A stretch of 64,000 nt of DNA from Jiangella mangrovi (GTDB lineage Bacteria > Actinomycetota > Actinomycetes > Jiangellales > Jiangellaceae): positions 6,820,037-6,884,036 of the forward strand of contig NZ_JACHMM010000001.1 of NCBI RefSeq assembly GCF_014204975.1. Reading direction: 5' to 3'. Shown here in pieces: positions 32,260 through 40,484 of this stretch (positions are counted from its first letter, which is position 1; each line of letters starts with the position of its first letter). Made by a program: the position numbers and the translations under genes. The notes beneath the pieces were generated by a model that was not told the origin of the DNA, searched no databases, and saw only the letters and a program-made list of their open reading frames with translations.

Positions 32260-35200
32260 TGTGGTTCGACCTCCTGGAGGTTCGCTGTGGTTGTGGGAAT
32301 GCCGCCAGCGTTCGACGGTTCGGGAACTGCTGTGTCGCTCAGGGTTGGGTGCTCCGTGGACAGTTCGGGGCTTTCCGGCGGAAGGTCGAAGCCGGGCACG
32401 GGGCCGGGCGCTTCCCAGTAGCCTTCGACCTCGAACTCGGCGTTCCTGCGGCCGGCCTTGACCAGCCACGAGAAGCGCTGGCCCGGTGCGCCCTCAACGG
32501 TGAAGGTGTTGCCCTCAACGTCTCCGGCCGCGATGGCCGCGGGAGCTCCCAGGCCGCCCACAAGGACAGCCCGGGTGTCGGGACGGGTCAGGGCGTCGAA
32601 ATAGTCCGGCAGCTCCACCGTCGCCTGACCGGACCCGTCGAGCTCGCCGGTTCCCCAGTACTCGACGCCGGCGAGCGGCGATTCGGTGGAGACGTGCCGG
32701 AGGCCGTAGCCAACCTTCGTCGGGTGCTCGATGTAGAACGCCTTCACGCCGGAGCCAGCCGCGCCGGAGACATTGAAGTCGCCGACCGCCCAGATGGTCC
32801 CGTTGGACGTCAGGTTGAGGTCGCCACTCGCTCCGGCGAAGCCATGAATCCGGGCACCGCCGTTGGTTCCGATGCCCCAGTTGCCGTCCACGTCCGAGTA
32901 CGCGCGGGCCGTGACCTCGTTCGTGAAGCTCGGCCCGATCCACCAGTCGCCGCTGCGTCCGCCGGAGACGGCGGTCGAGGACGCGTTGCGCACATACCCG
33001 AGCCACCAGTTGTCGTCGTCCCCATGGGCGGCGGACACCGCCGTGGTCCTCGAGCCGCCGACCAGCCAGGAGCCGGCAGCCGTGCCGCTGACGGCGGTCC
33101 CGGTGCCAATGCGTGCGTCACCCATCCACCAGGTTCCCGTCGAGTCCGCAGAGGCCGCCGCAAGGGTGGCCGTTCTGGTAACCGACCCGATGCTCCAATC
33201 GCCGTTCGCGGCGATCTGAGCTGACTGCGGCGTGTGCCCGCTGCTCACTAGGCCAGCGTTGAGGCGGATGGCCGGCACCCCCGAACCGACTTCGAAGCCG
33301 ATCAGGTTCGGCCTGGTGTCGAGGGCGCTTGACCCCACGTAGTGCACGTACAGCCCGGGGTTCTCCAAGGCGCTCTCGTCGATCGCCAGGTACGGCTCGA
33401 CGAATCCCGTCCGGAATGACCCCGTGATCACGGTCCGTCCCGTGGCGCTGTCGACGTCCACCGTCTTGTTGCCGGAGTTGTCGAAGGCCTCAAGGCCGTT
33501 GACGTCGAGGCGGATCCGCTCAGTGGTGCCGGAGTAGACCCGCATGCCGGAGGGATCGATCTGGACTCGGTTGGTGGAGTCCTGGCCGATGGCGTCCTGG
33601 ATGGTGACGTCGTCGAAGAGGTACCGGCCGCTGTTCCCGGAGTGGTTCCGTACGCCGATGTAGGCGCGGTAGTCGACGGTGTCGGCTGGCAGGGTCACCG
33701 TGCGCTCGGCGCGGGTCCAGTCGAACGTGGTGCCCGTGAGGCCGATCTGCTGGGAGGCGAAGAACAGCGTGCCGGCCGCGTCTCGGTACTGGATGAAGAT
33801 GGCCGCGAAGGAGCTGGCTCCAGTGATTCCGCCGCTGCCCGCAGTCCTGACCCAGCCGGCGATGTAGACCCGGCGAGACGAGGGCGCGGGGACCCAGGGC
33901 GTCAGGAACATCGTGCTGGAGCCCGTGAAGGGAAGGCACTCGATCGAGTACTGGCCGCCGTGGAAGGCGTTGGAGTTCTGCTGCCAGGTTCCGCCGACGG
34001 CGGCGTCCAGTGCGGTGTCCCCGGCGATGACTGACGTCCAGTAGGCGGTGTCCTCGAAGCCGGGGTCGGCCACGCGGTTGACGCCCACGCCAGCGAGGTG
34101 CGTCGGGGCGACGGAGCCGACGCTCAGCTTGTCCGTCGTGATGGCACCGGCGGCGATCTTGTCCGCCGTGATGGCGTTGGCAGCGATGTGGCCGGCCTCG
34201 ATCGCCAGCGCCTGGATCAGGCCACCGGTGATCGAGTTACCCACGATCTTGTCCGACGCGACGAGCGTCCCGTCGATGATGTTGGCGCCGTCGATGATCT
34301 CACCGATGAGGTCGGTGTCGACCAGGGGCGTGACCTCGATGCTGGACTTGTCCGACGGGTCGGAGCGGTTGCCCGCTCGGTCCACGGCGATGAACTGCAC
34401 CCAGACGTCGTCGTTGTACGGCAGGTCCGACAGGACCATCGTCGACCGGTCACCCACGAAGCCGTCCACCATGGTCGCCGGCGAGGCGGTGAAGTCCTCG
34501 TCCAGGCTGGCGTGGACCTCCACGAGGTCCAGGTCGCTGGGCATCTCCTCACCCTCGAAGGTGAGGCCGTCCCAGTCCACCCGGACCACGCCGAGGCGCG
34601 CAGACAGCACCGGCGCCGACGGCTGCGGCGGCGGATCGGTGTCGTTCTCGATCGTGACGACGACCTGGTCCGACCACTCGCCGGGGGTCGTGGCGTAGAG
34701 GCCGATCGCGCGGACGCGGAAGGCCCACTCCTCGCCGGGGTTGTACGGCGACATGGCGATGAAGGTGGCGGTGGACCCGCCACGCAGCGACCACTCCGCA
34801 CCGAGGACGTTGAGCCTGCCCCAGACCTCGTAGCGCTGGATGTCCATGGCTGTGCCGTCGGTGGCGGTGCTCACGGGCGCCCAGGTGGCCTCTACGAGGC
34901 CTCGCGGGTTGCCATTGGAGTCGATGTACCCGGAGCTCCCCACGACCAGCCCAGCGGGCGCAGAGGGCGTCCGCTTGTCCTGCCCCTCGGGGGCGGGCCG
35001 GCCGCCGGAGCCACCACCCACGACCACGCCGCCGGCGAGCGCGCGGGCGCGCTTGGCCGCACGCAGCGACCGCTCGACGAAGCGGTTGTTCAGGGTGAGG
35101 TTGCCCGAGATCAGGCCCTCGCTGTTCTTGGCCAGCGTGATCTGGAGGATCCTGACGGCACTCTTGGCGCCGTCCACGCCGGGAGCGTAGACCGTGTCGC

Positions 35201-36152
35201 CCACCCGGTAGTCGCGGTATGGCACCCAGCGACCCTCGAACAGGAGGTCCCTGGTCATCTCGATCTGCTCGCGCTCACCGGCCTTGAGTGCCTGCTGAGC
35301 CAGCAGGGTTGCCATGCCGGCGTCGGTGACGCCCGACTGCTGGAGGGTGACCTCGAAGTCACCCCAGGGGTCCACGGCCGAAGGGTTGGTCACCTCGACG
35401 GTGAGGCCGTCGTCGCCGAGCACCAGGGCCCGGTGCAGCAGGTTGCTGGCGTCGCCCTTGTCCGGTGCGGTGATGACGTCGATCCCGCTGCGCAGGTTCA
35501 CCGGGTTCGGGCCGGTCGTCAGGTCGCGGTTGAGGATCGTGCCGGGGTTGTACATGTGGAGCTCGCGGCCCCAGAAGTTCCAGTCGATGACACCCTGCTC
35601 GGCCATCGCGTTCAGCACCTGGTCCAGCGGGGTGCCGACTGCGTAAGCAATCGTCATCTCCGTCTCCCACGGCTCACCGTCGGAGTCGCTGGCGTTGCTG
35701 ATGTCCATGGCCATGCCGGGCAGCGCGCCGCGGGCCTGCGCCTCGAGGATCAGCGTGCGCATGATCTGGCCGGGCGTGGCCGCGGTGAACTGGCGCTGAC
35801 CGTCAGCGTTCATCGTGCCGCCGGCGCGGACCGTGGCCTTGCTCAGCAGCCACGAGTAGCCGGGCATGGACGCCTTGAACGCCTTGGAGCGATCGAGGTG
35901 GTCGGCGTCCCACGCCAGACGCAGGAATCGGCCGTTGTGGACCTCAGCCCACTCGTCGCCGGCGCTCATCTCCAGGCCGACCTCACAGAAGTCGTCCAGC
36001 CACTCCGAGCCCTTCATGCCGCGGATGTAGGTCACGTCCAGGGCCGACACGTCGTTCAGCGGCAGCGCCGCCTTGAGGTCGTACGGGAAGTCGAGGACTC
36101 CGAGCCTGGCCCCGTTGGGGGAGTAGGCGACGAGGCGCAGGTCGAAGATCAC
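32256..36152 (-). CDS. giant phage tail-tip/fibre protein
   Basis: A 1298-residue protein. Residues 1-370 resemble a siphophage tail-tip/baseplate hub (GARLGVLDFPYDLKAALPLN, YAVGTPLDQVLNAMAEQGVI, DYRVGDTVYAPGVDG). Two Fn3-like modules follow (about 390-605), then a trimeric-fibre motif rich in ITADKI/ITTDKL (640-690), a carbohydrate-binding-like beta-sandwich (690-860), and a short-repeat region (about 980-1100) with WWxG-type units. A C-terminal head follows (GYGLRHVSTESPLAGVEYWG). GTG 36152 overlaps the upstream stop as GTGA. It should determine host binding in a virion, yet no virion genes are visible. Confidence 0.85.
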   Translation of the reverse strand: MIFDLRLVAYSPNGARLGVLDFPYDLKAALPLNDVSALDVTYIRGMKGSEWLDDFCEVGLEMSAGDEWAEVHNGRFLRLAWDADHLDRSKAFKASMPGYSWLLSKATVRAGGTMNADGQRQFTAATPGQIMRTLILEAQARGALPGMAMDISNASDSDGEPWETEMTIAYAVGTPLDQVLNAMAEQGVIDWNFWGRELHMYNPGTILNRDLTTGPNPVNLRSGIDVITAPDKGDASNLLHRALVLGDDGLTVEVTNPSAVDPWGDFEVTLQQSGVTDAGMATLLAQQALKAGEREQIEMTRDLLFEGRWVPYRDYRVGDTVYAPGVDGAKSAVRILQITLAKNSEGLISGNLTLNNRFVERSLRAAKRARALAGGVVVGGGSGGRPAPEGQDKRTPSAPAGLVVGSSGYIDSNGNPRGLVEATWAPVSTATDGTAMDIQRYEVWGRLNVLGAEWSLRGGSTATFIAMSPYNPGEEWAFRVRAIGLYATTPGEWSDQVVVTIENDTDPPPQPSAPVLSARLGVVRVDWDGLTFEGEEMPSDLDLVEVHASLDEDFTASPATMVDGFVGDRSTMVLSDLPYNDDVWVQFIAVDRAGNRSDPSDKSSIEVTPLVDTDLIGEIIDGANIIDGTLVASDKIVGNSITGGLIQALAIEAGHIAANAITADKIAAGAITTDKLSVGSVAPTHLAGVGVNRVADPGFEDTAYWTSVIAGDTALDAAVGGTWQQNSNAFHGGQYSIECLPFTGSSTMFLTPWVPAPSSRRVYIAGWVRTAGSGGITGASSFAAIFIQYRDAAGTLFFASQQIGLTGTTFDWTRAERTVTLPADTVDYRAYIGVRNHSGNSGRYLFDDVTIQDAIGQDSTNRVQIDPSGMRVYSGTTERIRLDVNGLEAFDNSGNKTVDVDSATGRTVITGSFRTGFVEPYLAIDESALENPGLYVHYVGSSALDTRPNLIGFEVGSGVPAIRLNAGLVSSGHTPQSAQIAANGDWSIGSVTRTATLAAASADSTGTWWMGDARIGTGTAVSGTAAGSWLVGGSRTTAVSAAHGDDDNWWLGYVRNASSTAVSGGRSGDWWIGPSFTNEVTARAYSDVDGNWGIGTNGGARIHGFAGASGDLNLTSNGTIWAVGDFNVSGAAGSGVKAFYIEHPTKVGYGLRHVSTESPLAGVEYWGTGELDGSGQATVELPDYFDALTRPDTRAVLVGGLGAPAAIAAGDVEGNTFTVEGAPGQRFSWLVKAGRRNAEFEVEGYWEAPGPVPGFDLPPESPELSTEHPTLSDTAVPEPSNAGGIPTTTANLQEVEPQ
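32860..33215 (-). repeat. WWxG-type short repeats within the tail protein
   Basis: Six units of about 20-25 residues, each beginning DWSIG, TWWMG, SWLVG, NWWLG, DWWIG or NWGIG followed by Thr/Ala/Ser-rich text. This is typical of a beta-solenoid shaft. Confidence 0.7.
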
Positions 36153-36367
36153 TGGCCGCCGTCCTGGTCCGAGAGGGCGCCCTGGTTGTTCACCCAGGAG
36201 TCGACCTCGGACATCCGGAACCGCCAGCGACCGCCGATCTTCCGGCGCGGAAGGCCCAGCCGCTCGGCATTCCGCTCGATCCACTTCGGCGAGACGTCCA
36301 GATGCTCGGCCACGACAGCGACGTCGACCAGCGGCTCGCGATCCGGACTGGGGGTCAGGGTCTTCAC
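36149..36367 (-). CDS. small helix-turn-helix protein (AlpA/excisionase type)
   Basis: A 72-residue protein. The winged-helix motif is VAVVAEHLDVSPKWIERNAE then RLGLPRRKIGGRWRFRMSEV, the MerR/AlpA-like domain of excisionases and phage regulators. GTG 36367 has GGGAGG upstream. It overlaps the giant tail gene start (GTGA), an abnormal neighbour for such a protein. It may be an activator of the downstream operon, or sit at a deletion junction. Confidence 0.85.
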   Translation of the reverse strand: MKTLTPSPDREPLVDVAVVAEHLDVSPKWIERNAERLGLPRRKIGGRWRFRMSEVDSWVNNQGALSDQDGGQ

Positions 36368-36390
36368 GATGTGCCTCCCCGGGCATGCAG

Positions 36391-36417
36391 AAGGCCCCGC
36401 CTGGATGACGGGGCCTT
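36391..36417 (-). terminator. hairpin between replication-type and tail operons
   Basis: AAGGCCCCG pairs perfectly with CGGGGCCTT (9 bp, 9-nt loop). It lies in the 248-base gap upstream of the 36367 gene. A weaker GTCCCC/GGGGAC hairpin is at 36441-36458. Confidence 0.6.
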
Positions 36418-36615
36418 GCGGATGAAGCGGGGAGCTGTGCGTCCCCGCAGCGGGGGACTTTGTGGACCAGCGCGTGCCGTGGTCGTCCTCGAATGTCCCG
36501 CTACTACCTGTAGGCGGGCGGAACCGTCCTATTGGACACCCTGACGTCCGTGTCCTTCGTCACACGTCCCTTGAGCTGCTGCGATGCGAGACGGCAACCG
36601 AGCGAGGTGAGGTGT

Positions 36616-37659
36616 CTAGCGTCTACGCCGAAACTGCCCAGGGTCCACGTTGCCGGCGCCATCCAGGTACAGCCCGCGGCCTTCGTCGAACCATTGGTCA
36701 CCCTCGGACGTGGACACCTCCTGCGACCGTGCCAAGGCCGATCGGCGGCCGATCGACGGCTCATCACTGTCGAGTCTTGCGAGCCGACGGCGACCTTGAC
36801 CGTCGGTGTCTTCGCGGTCCGGCGACGGCGACAGCGTTGGGTCGGCGACCAGGGTGGGTGGTGCGTCAACACTGTTGCCACACTGCGACTGCTCCCGGCC
36901 CGCGGTCGCCTCGGCGAAGCCGGTCGACGACGGCCGGGGCGTCAGCTCAGGCGAACGACCTTCGGCGCTTGGGTCATCGCCGTGGACAGCCACGGCAACC
37001 TCCTCCGGCGACAGCGGAGTGAACTCGGCGATCTCAACACCGCCAACCCACACGGATGACCCCTCGGTCGCTGACACTCCCGCCGCAGCACGGTCCCATG
37101 CATCCGGCTCGCGATCATCGGTCGTGGACTGATTCAGAGCGGGTTGGTCCAAGGAGGGCTGGTGCAGGGACTGGTTGTCGGAAGCCCAGGCTTCCGAACC
37201 GAACGCCCCAGACTTCCGAACCGAACCGCCCCCACTTCCGAACCCAGCGCCATCCACTTCCGAACCGACTTCCGCTTGCTTCGGAAGTCCGGGCTTCCGA
37301 ACCGAACCGGAGTCGTCGATGCCCTCGAACAGGCCGTCGTCGATACGCACGCCATCCGGAAGCACGAGCTCGTACTCCTTGGTTCGCTTACTCCCGGACC
37401 ACGAGTGCCACCCAACGTGCCGGATCCAGCCGGCGCCCTCGGCCGCCTTGAGGTCGTCCCGCACCTGTCGGGTGGACTTCCGCACCAGCGCCGCCACCGT
37501 CGCCTGAGCCGGTCGAACGTTGGTCCCGTCCGCGTCACCGAAGAACGAGAGCGCCCAGAGCGTACTCACGACCGTCATGGGCAGATCCGACTCCAGCGGG
37601 AGCGCCTGTTGCCACGAGAACTTGAAGTCGGCAGGCCGCTCCAGAGCCACCGCGCTCAC
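36616..37659 (-). CDS. helix-turn-helix replication-type protein
   Basis: A 347-residue protein. The N-terminal 110 residues form a winged-helix domain (LPMTVVSTLWALSFFGDADG; TVAALVRKSTRQVRDDLKAA; GWHSWSGSKRTKEYELVL), like phage replisome organisers or DnaD-like proteins. The rest is a long low-complexity acidic/Gly/Ser tail with FGSEAW-like repeats, ending in a short basic motif. GTG 37659 overlaps the upstream stop (GTGA). It is the last gene of the replication-type operon. Confidence 0.78.
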   Translation of the reverse strand: MSAVALERPADFKFSWQQALPLESDLPMTVVSTLWALSFFGDADGTNVRPAQATVAALVRKSTRQVRDDLKAAEGAGWIRHVGWHSWSGSKRTKEYELVLPDGVRIDDGLFEGIDDSGSVRKPGLPKQAEVGSEVDGAGFGSGGGSVRKSGAFGSEAWASDNQSLHQPSLDQPALNQSTTDDREPDAWDRAAAGVSATEGSSVWVGGVEIAEFTPLSPEEVAVAVHGDDPSAEGRSPELTPRPSSTGFAEATAGREQSQCGNSVDAPPTLVADPTLSPSPDREDTDGQGRRRLARLDSDEPSIGRRSALARSQEVSTSEGDQWFDEGRGLYLDGAGNVDPGQFRRRR

Positions 37660-37925
37660 CGGACACCCCGCTTCCGTCGGCGCATCGCACGCCGTTCGGC
37701 TCGGTTCGGACCCGCCAGCGCCATGATCCGAGCCGCCTGGCGGTCGGTGATCTCGCCCCGCTCGTCGACCTCGAGCGCGAGCTCGCCGTTCTCGTCGGCC
37801 AACCTGGCAAGCCCTGTTGCGGTCGCGAGCTCGCTCTCCGTCAGCCGAACCCGCGACTGGAGCTGTCCCAGCCATTCGGCCGCAGCGGGCGTCATCAGCC
37901 GCCCGGCATGAGGTTGGCGGCTCAT
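37656..37925 (-). CDS. small hypothetical protein in the replication-type operon
   Basis: An 89-residue protein with a helical core (EWLGQLQSRVRLTESELATA) and a very basic C-terminus (NRAERRAMRRRKRGVR), likely nucleic-acid binding. ATG 37925 overlaps the preceding stop as ATGA, and its own stop overlaps the next GTG. Basic RRAxRR tails occur in many small actinophage proteins. Confidence 0.75.
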   Translation of the reverse strand: MSRQPHAGRLMTPAAAEWLGQLQSRVRLTESELATATGLARLADENGELALEVDERGEITDRQAARIMALAGPNRAERRAMRRRKRGVR

Positions 37926-38119
37926 ATCGGCGCCGTCGCGAGCTCGAGCTCACGCATGAGCCAGGACGGCGGCTGCTCGAGCAGGCGGTCACGCACCGGC
38001 CCGCCGCGGATGATGGCCGCGGCCTCACATGCAGTCCATTGGTCGCCAGGTGAAGCCGCGACGACCCGCCGCGCTGCGGCAACAGCGGCCAGTTCGGCCG
38101 GCGTTCCGGGCTTGATCAC
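37922..38119 (-). CDS. 65-residue hypothetical protein
   Basis: From GTG 38119 (VIKPGTPAELAAVAAARRVV), overlapping the preceding stop as GTGA. Ala-rich and helical, ending in WLMRELELATAPI. Start and end are fixed by coupling on both sides. The function is unknown. Confidence 0.7.
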   Translation of the reverse strand: MIKPGTPAELAAVAAARRVVAASPGDQWTACEAAAIIRGGPVRDRLLEQPPSWLMRELELATAPI

Positions 38120-38241
38120 TCGCCGCTCCCGTCGTCCTCGCGCAGGTTCGGCACTGGCTCCATGGCCAGATTCCAGGCCGCACGGGGGCCATACGTGGCC
38201 GCGGAGTCCGCGGGCGTCAGGTCGTCGTCGTTCACCGTCAC
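38116..38241 (-). CDS. 41-residue hypothetical protein
   Basis: GTG 38241 to TGA 38116 encodes a 41-residue acidic protein starting MTVNDDDLTPADSAATYGPR. Both ends overlap neighbours by GTGA, which is strong evidence that this very short gene is translated. No family known. Confidence 0.65.
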   Translation of the reverse strand: MTVNDDDLTPADSAATYGPRAAWNLAMEPVPNLREDDGSGE

Positions 38242-38447
38242 TGCTCCAGCCCCTCTCCGGCACTCACGGCGCCGTGTTCGTCGTCCTGCTGCTCGGGCAC
38301 ACCCAGCCAGGTCATGCGGTCCAGCTCGGCGCCGGCGCCGCGCAAGCCCATGCGGGCCTCCCGCTGCCAGTCGACGCCCGACGCGTCGAGCCGGTCGCCG
38401 TCGGCCGTCAGGTACGTCCAGGCCGGTCCGTCGGTCGCCGCGCTCAC
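38238..38447 (-). CDS. 69-residue hypothetical protein
   Basis: GTG 38447 to 38238 encodes VSAATDGPAWTYLTADGDRL and ends ...AVSAGEGLEQ. Coupled by GTGA on both sides; the longer upstream frame is Arg-rich shadow. No recognisable domain. Confidence 0.7.
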   Translation of the reverse strand: MSAATDGPAWTYLTADGDRLDASGVDWQREARMGLRGAGAELDRMTWLGVPEQQDDEHGAVSAGEGLEQ

Positions 38448-38776
38448 TCGTCCTCGACCTCCCCGGCGAACGCGGCAGCCAGCAGCGTCTGGGCGCGCTC
38501 CTGCTCGACGTCGCCCTCGAGCTCCGAGTCGTCCTGGTCCTCGCCGCCGTCGTCGAGATCCGCTTCCGCCCGCGGCAACACCTTGCCGGCGAGGATGGCG
38601 CGTCGCTGGCGGATCTCCTCGAGCACGACGGTCCGGCGCAGCTTCCCGCCTCCCGCGTCGAGCTGCTCCAGCAGGCTGGAGACCTTCCAGTCGCTGCGCT
38701 CGTCCTGCGACAGATTCAGGCGGGCGGAGGGTCGGAGCCACACCTTCTTGGCCGGCTGCTCGGTCGCCTCGGTCAC
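38444..38776 (-). CDS. 110-residue acidic hypothetical protein
   Basis: Begins MTEATEQPAKKVWLRPSARL. The middle is helical (SSLLEQLDAGGGKLRRTVVL) and the C-terminal third is extremely acidic (DLDDGGEDQDDSELEGDVEQ), suggesting DNA mimicry or a flexible tail. Coupled by GTGA on both sides. Confidence 0.72.
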   Translation of the reverse strand: MTEATEQPAKKVWLRPSARLNLSQDERSDWKVSSLLEQLDAGGGKLRRTVVLEEIRQRRAILAGKVLPRAEADLDDGGEDQDDSELEGDVEQERAQTLLAAAFAGEVEDE

Positions 38777-39075
38777 AGGCCGCCGCCAGGCGGCCCGGCG
38801 ACGATGATCCGCTCGGGTCGGGAGCCCTCGACCAGGGTCCCGGCCGCGACGCCCCGCTTGATGCTCGCCCAGAGATGGTGGTCGTCGACGGGGGCCCCGT
38901 CCTTGGTCACTGCAGCATCGAGCTCGGCCCGGGTGAGTCGGAGCACAATCTCACCGGACGAGCGCACCTCGCCATATGCGACAGCGGCGAGGACGATCGC
39001 GGCCAGGACGTTGAGCCGGCCACGTCGGGCGTGGTGGGCGCTGAGGGCGCGGCGCTGGTCGATCGTCGTCGTCAC
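38773..39075 (-). CDS. 100-residue hypothetical protein
   Basis: Begins at GTG 39075 (VTTTIDQRRALSAHHARRGR), coupled by GTGA to the excisionase-like gene. Contains a short hydrophobic stretch (LNVLAAIVLAAVAYGEV) and ...LTRAELDAAV, with a possible winged-helix pattern. The function is unknown. Confidence 0.7.
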   Translation of the reverse strand: MTTTIDQRRALSAHHARRGRLNVLAAIVLAAVAYGEVRSSGEIVLRLTRAELDAAVTKDGAPVDDHHLWASIKRGVAAGTLVEGSRPERIIVAGPPGGGL

Positions 39076-39278
39076 GCGGCCACCGGCTCGACGACGCTCG
39101 CGGCCTCGTGCTCGAGGACGTCCATCAGGCGGTACCGCACGCACGCGCCGAGCTTGATGTATCGAATGCCTTCGCCCCGCGCCCGCAGATTGGCGAGATG
39201 GCCGGCGGAGACCCTCCAGCGGCTGGCGAGTTCGCGCGGCGTGAGAACCGCGCCGGTGTTGCTGTCCAAGCTGATCAC
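39072..39278 (-). CDS. excisionase-like helix-turn-helix protein
   Basis: A 68-residue AlpA/Xis-type protein. HTH: LTPRELASRWRVSAGHLANL then RARGEGIRYIKLGACVRYRL, ending MDVLEHEAAS. GTG 39278 has GGGAGC upstream. It is the first gene of the replication-type operon and the best candidate for the recombination directionality factor of the element. Confidence 0.85.
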   Translation of the reverse strand: MISLDSNTGAVLTPRELASRWRVSAGHLANLRARGEGIRYIKLGACVRYRLMDVLEHEAASVVEPVAA

Positions 39279-39712
39279 GCTCCCGTGACCTGGTGAGGGG
39301 CCTCTCCCCTCGGCATTTGCTCCTCTCGATGCCGCCTCAGCCGGCCGGGTGAGGTACCGACCTGACCCTGAACACAGAACACCCGCATCCGAAGTCGGAC
39401 ACGGGCTGCGTGGTCACGATATTCGGTTGTGGTGGTGCGCGATCAACGTCTCATGTGGCGACGACTGGCGTCAAGGGATCTCTGATGCGACCTTCGTCAC
39501 CCCGACTTGTGCCGGATGTCTGCGACCTATCAGGGGTGACGAACAGTGACCGCAAGTCCCCGTTGTAGCGCCAGCCGACGTCAAAGTCGCGACGCGGTCG
39601 CACCCCAGAACCCGCGTAGGGCCGGGACGCTAGAGCGTGGAGCACACCGAACTGTCCGACCCGAATGTGAGACTCACCTGAATAGCGCAAGCCGTCTACA
39701 TTCGGGGGCACG
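39279..39712. other. 434-base divergent regulatory region
   Basis: It lies between the excisionase-like gene and the plus-strand gene at 39713. A GAGGGG-CCTCT-CCCCTC hairpin is at about 39295-39311. A frame from GTG 39349 to 39549 encodes a possible 66-residue zinc-site protein (see separate entry). The rest shows nothing. Confidence 0.5.
39349..39549 (+). CDS. possible 66-residue small protein
   Basis: GTG start, reading MRYRPDPEHRTPASEVGHGL then RGHDIRLWWCAINVSCGDDW and ending TCAGCLRPIRGDEQ. Cysteine spacing could form a zinc ribbon, and small LWWC/CxxC proteins occur in actinophages. The ribosome-binding site is poor. Confidence 0.4.
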   Translation: MRYRPDPEHRTPASEVGHGLRGHDIRLWWCAINVSCGDDWRQGISDATFVTPTCAGCLRPIRGDEQ

Positions 39713-40480
39713 ATGGTCGACAAGGCGTTGATTGAAGCAGCACTGGTCGAGATCGAGGAGATGCTCGACCAGGCCGATGGAATGGTGGGGGATGCCCTCC
39801 CGTCCGGATTGATGACGGCCCTCCCCGGCTGGGAGTACGAGGTCCGATTCATCATGGGCTGGGGGCGGCACATAGACCATCTCCTGTACGTGGTCCGCGG
39901 CCTGTTGCACAGCGACTACACGCACGCCGCCGCGCCACTCGTCCGCCTGATGCTTGAGGACGCGGTCAACGCCGCACTCGTTGCGCGTGACCCTGCCTCT
40001 TGGGAGGCGGTACTGGCGAAGGCGCGAAGCTCCGAGAACAGAATCATCAGAGACATGAACCGGGCTGGCGTGACGCCCCCCGAGGAACTCGAAGACTTCG
40101 TCAGCTCGCTCCCGCCAAGCGTGCCCGAGGGCTACGGCGACCTCATGAACATGGGTCCGAGGTTCAGGGCACTCGGCGAGGATGGTGACCGCCTCCTGGT
40201 CACTTGGGGACTTCTCACCCAGATGAGTCATGGGAACGTCCACACCGCCTCCCTGTTCCTGGACTGGGACGGTGGGCCCGGCGGGATTCCGTCCGTTCGC
40301 CTCGATCCGCAGGTGCCGGCCAACCGGTTCATGCTCTACATGGCCAGCCTTGACAGTGTCCTACTCGCAGCCGAGTCCCTCAGTCAGGTGCTGGTCGACG
40401 ATCCGCTTCGTGGCGCGGTTCTTGATATCCACCAACGGAAGGCGCAAGTCGAGGACCGCCTCTTGAACGCCGACGACTGA
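39713..40480 (+). CDS. hypothetical protein, DUF5677-like helical
   Basis: A 255-residue protein of mostly helical content: HIDHLLYVVRGLLHSDYTHA then AAPLVRLMLEDAVNAALVAR and SHGNVHTASLFLD. The pattern of helices with conserved Arg, Glu and SHGxVH resembles DUF5677/AbiV-like helical families, so a HEPN-related RNase fold is conceivable. This is weak inference. It sits at the right edge of the element with its own upstream region, as defence cargo often does. Confidence 0.7.
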   Translation: MVDKALIEAALVEIEEMLDQADGMVGDALPSGLMTALPGWEYEVRFIMGWGRHIDHLLYVVRGLLHSDYTHAAAPLVRLMLEDAVNAALVARDPASWEAVLAKARSSENRIIRDMNRAGVTPPEELEDFVSSLPPSVPEGYGDLMNMGPRFRALGEDGDRLLVTWGLLTQMSHGNVHTASLFLDWDGGPGGIPSVRLDPQVPANRFMLYMASLDSVLLAAESLSQVLVDDPLRGAVLDIHQRKAQVEDRLLNADD

Positions 40481-40484
40481 CGCC

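Noticed and set aside
36504..36881. 125-residue minus-strand frame within the replication-protein gene
   Set aside because: It overlaps 36616-37659 out of frame and has no ribosome-binding site.
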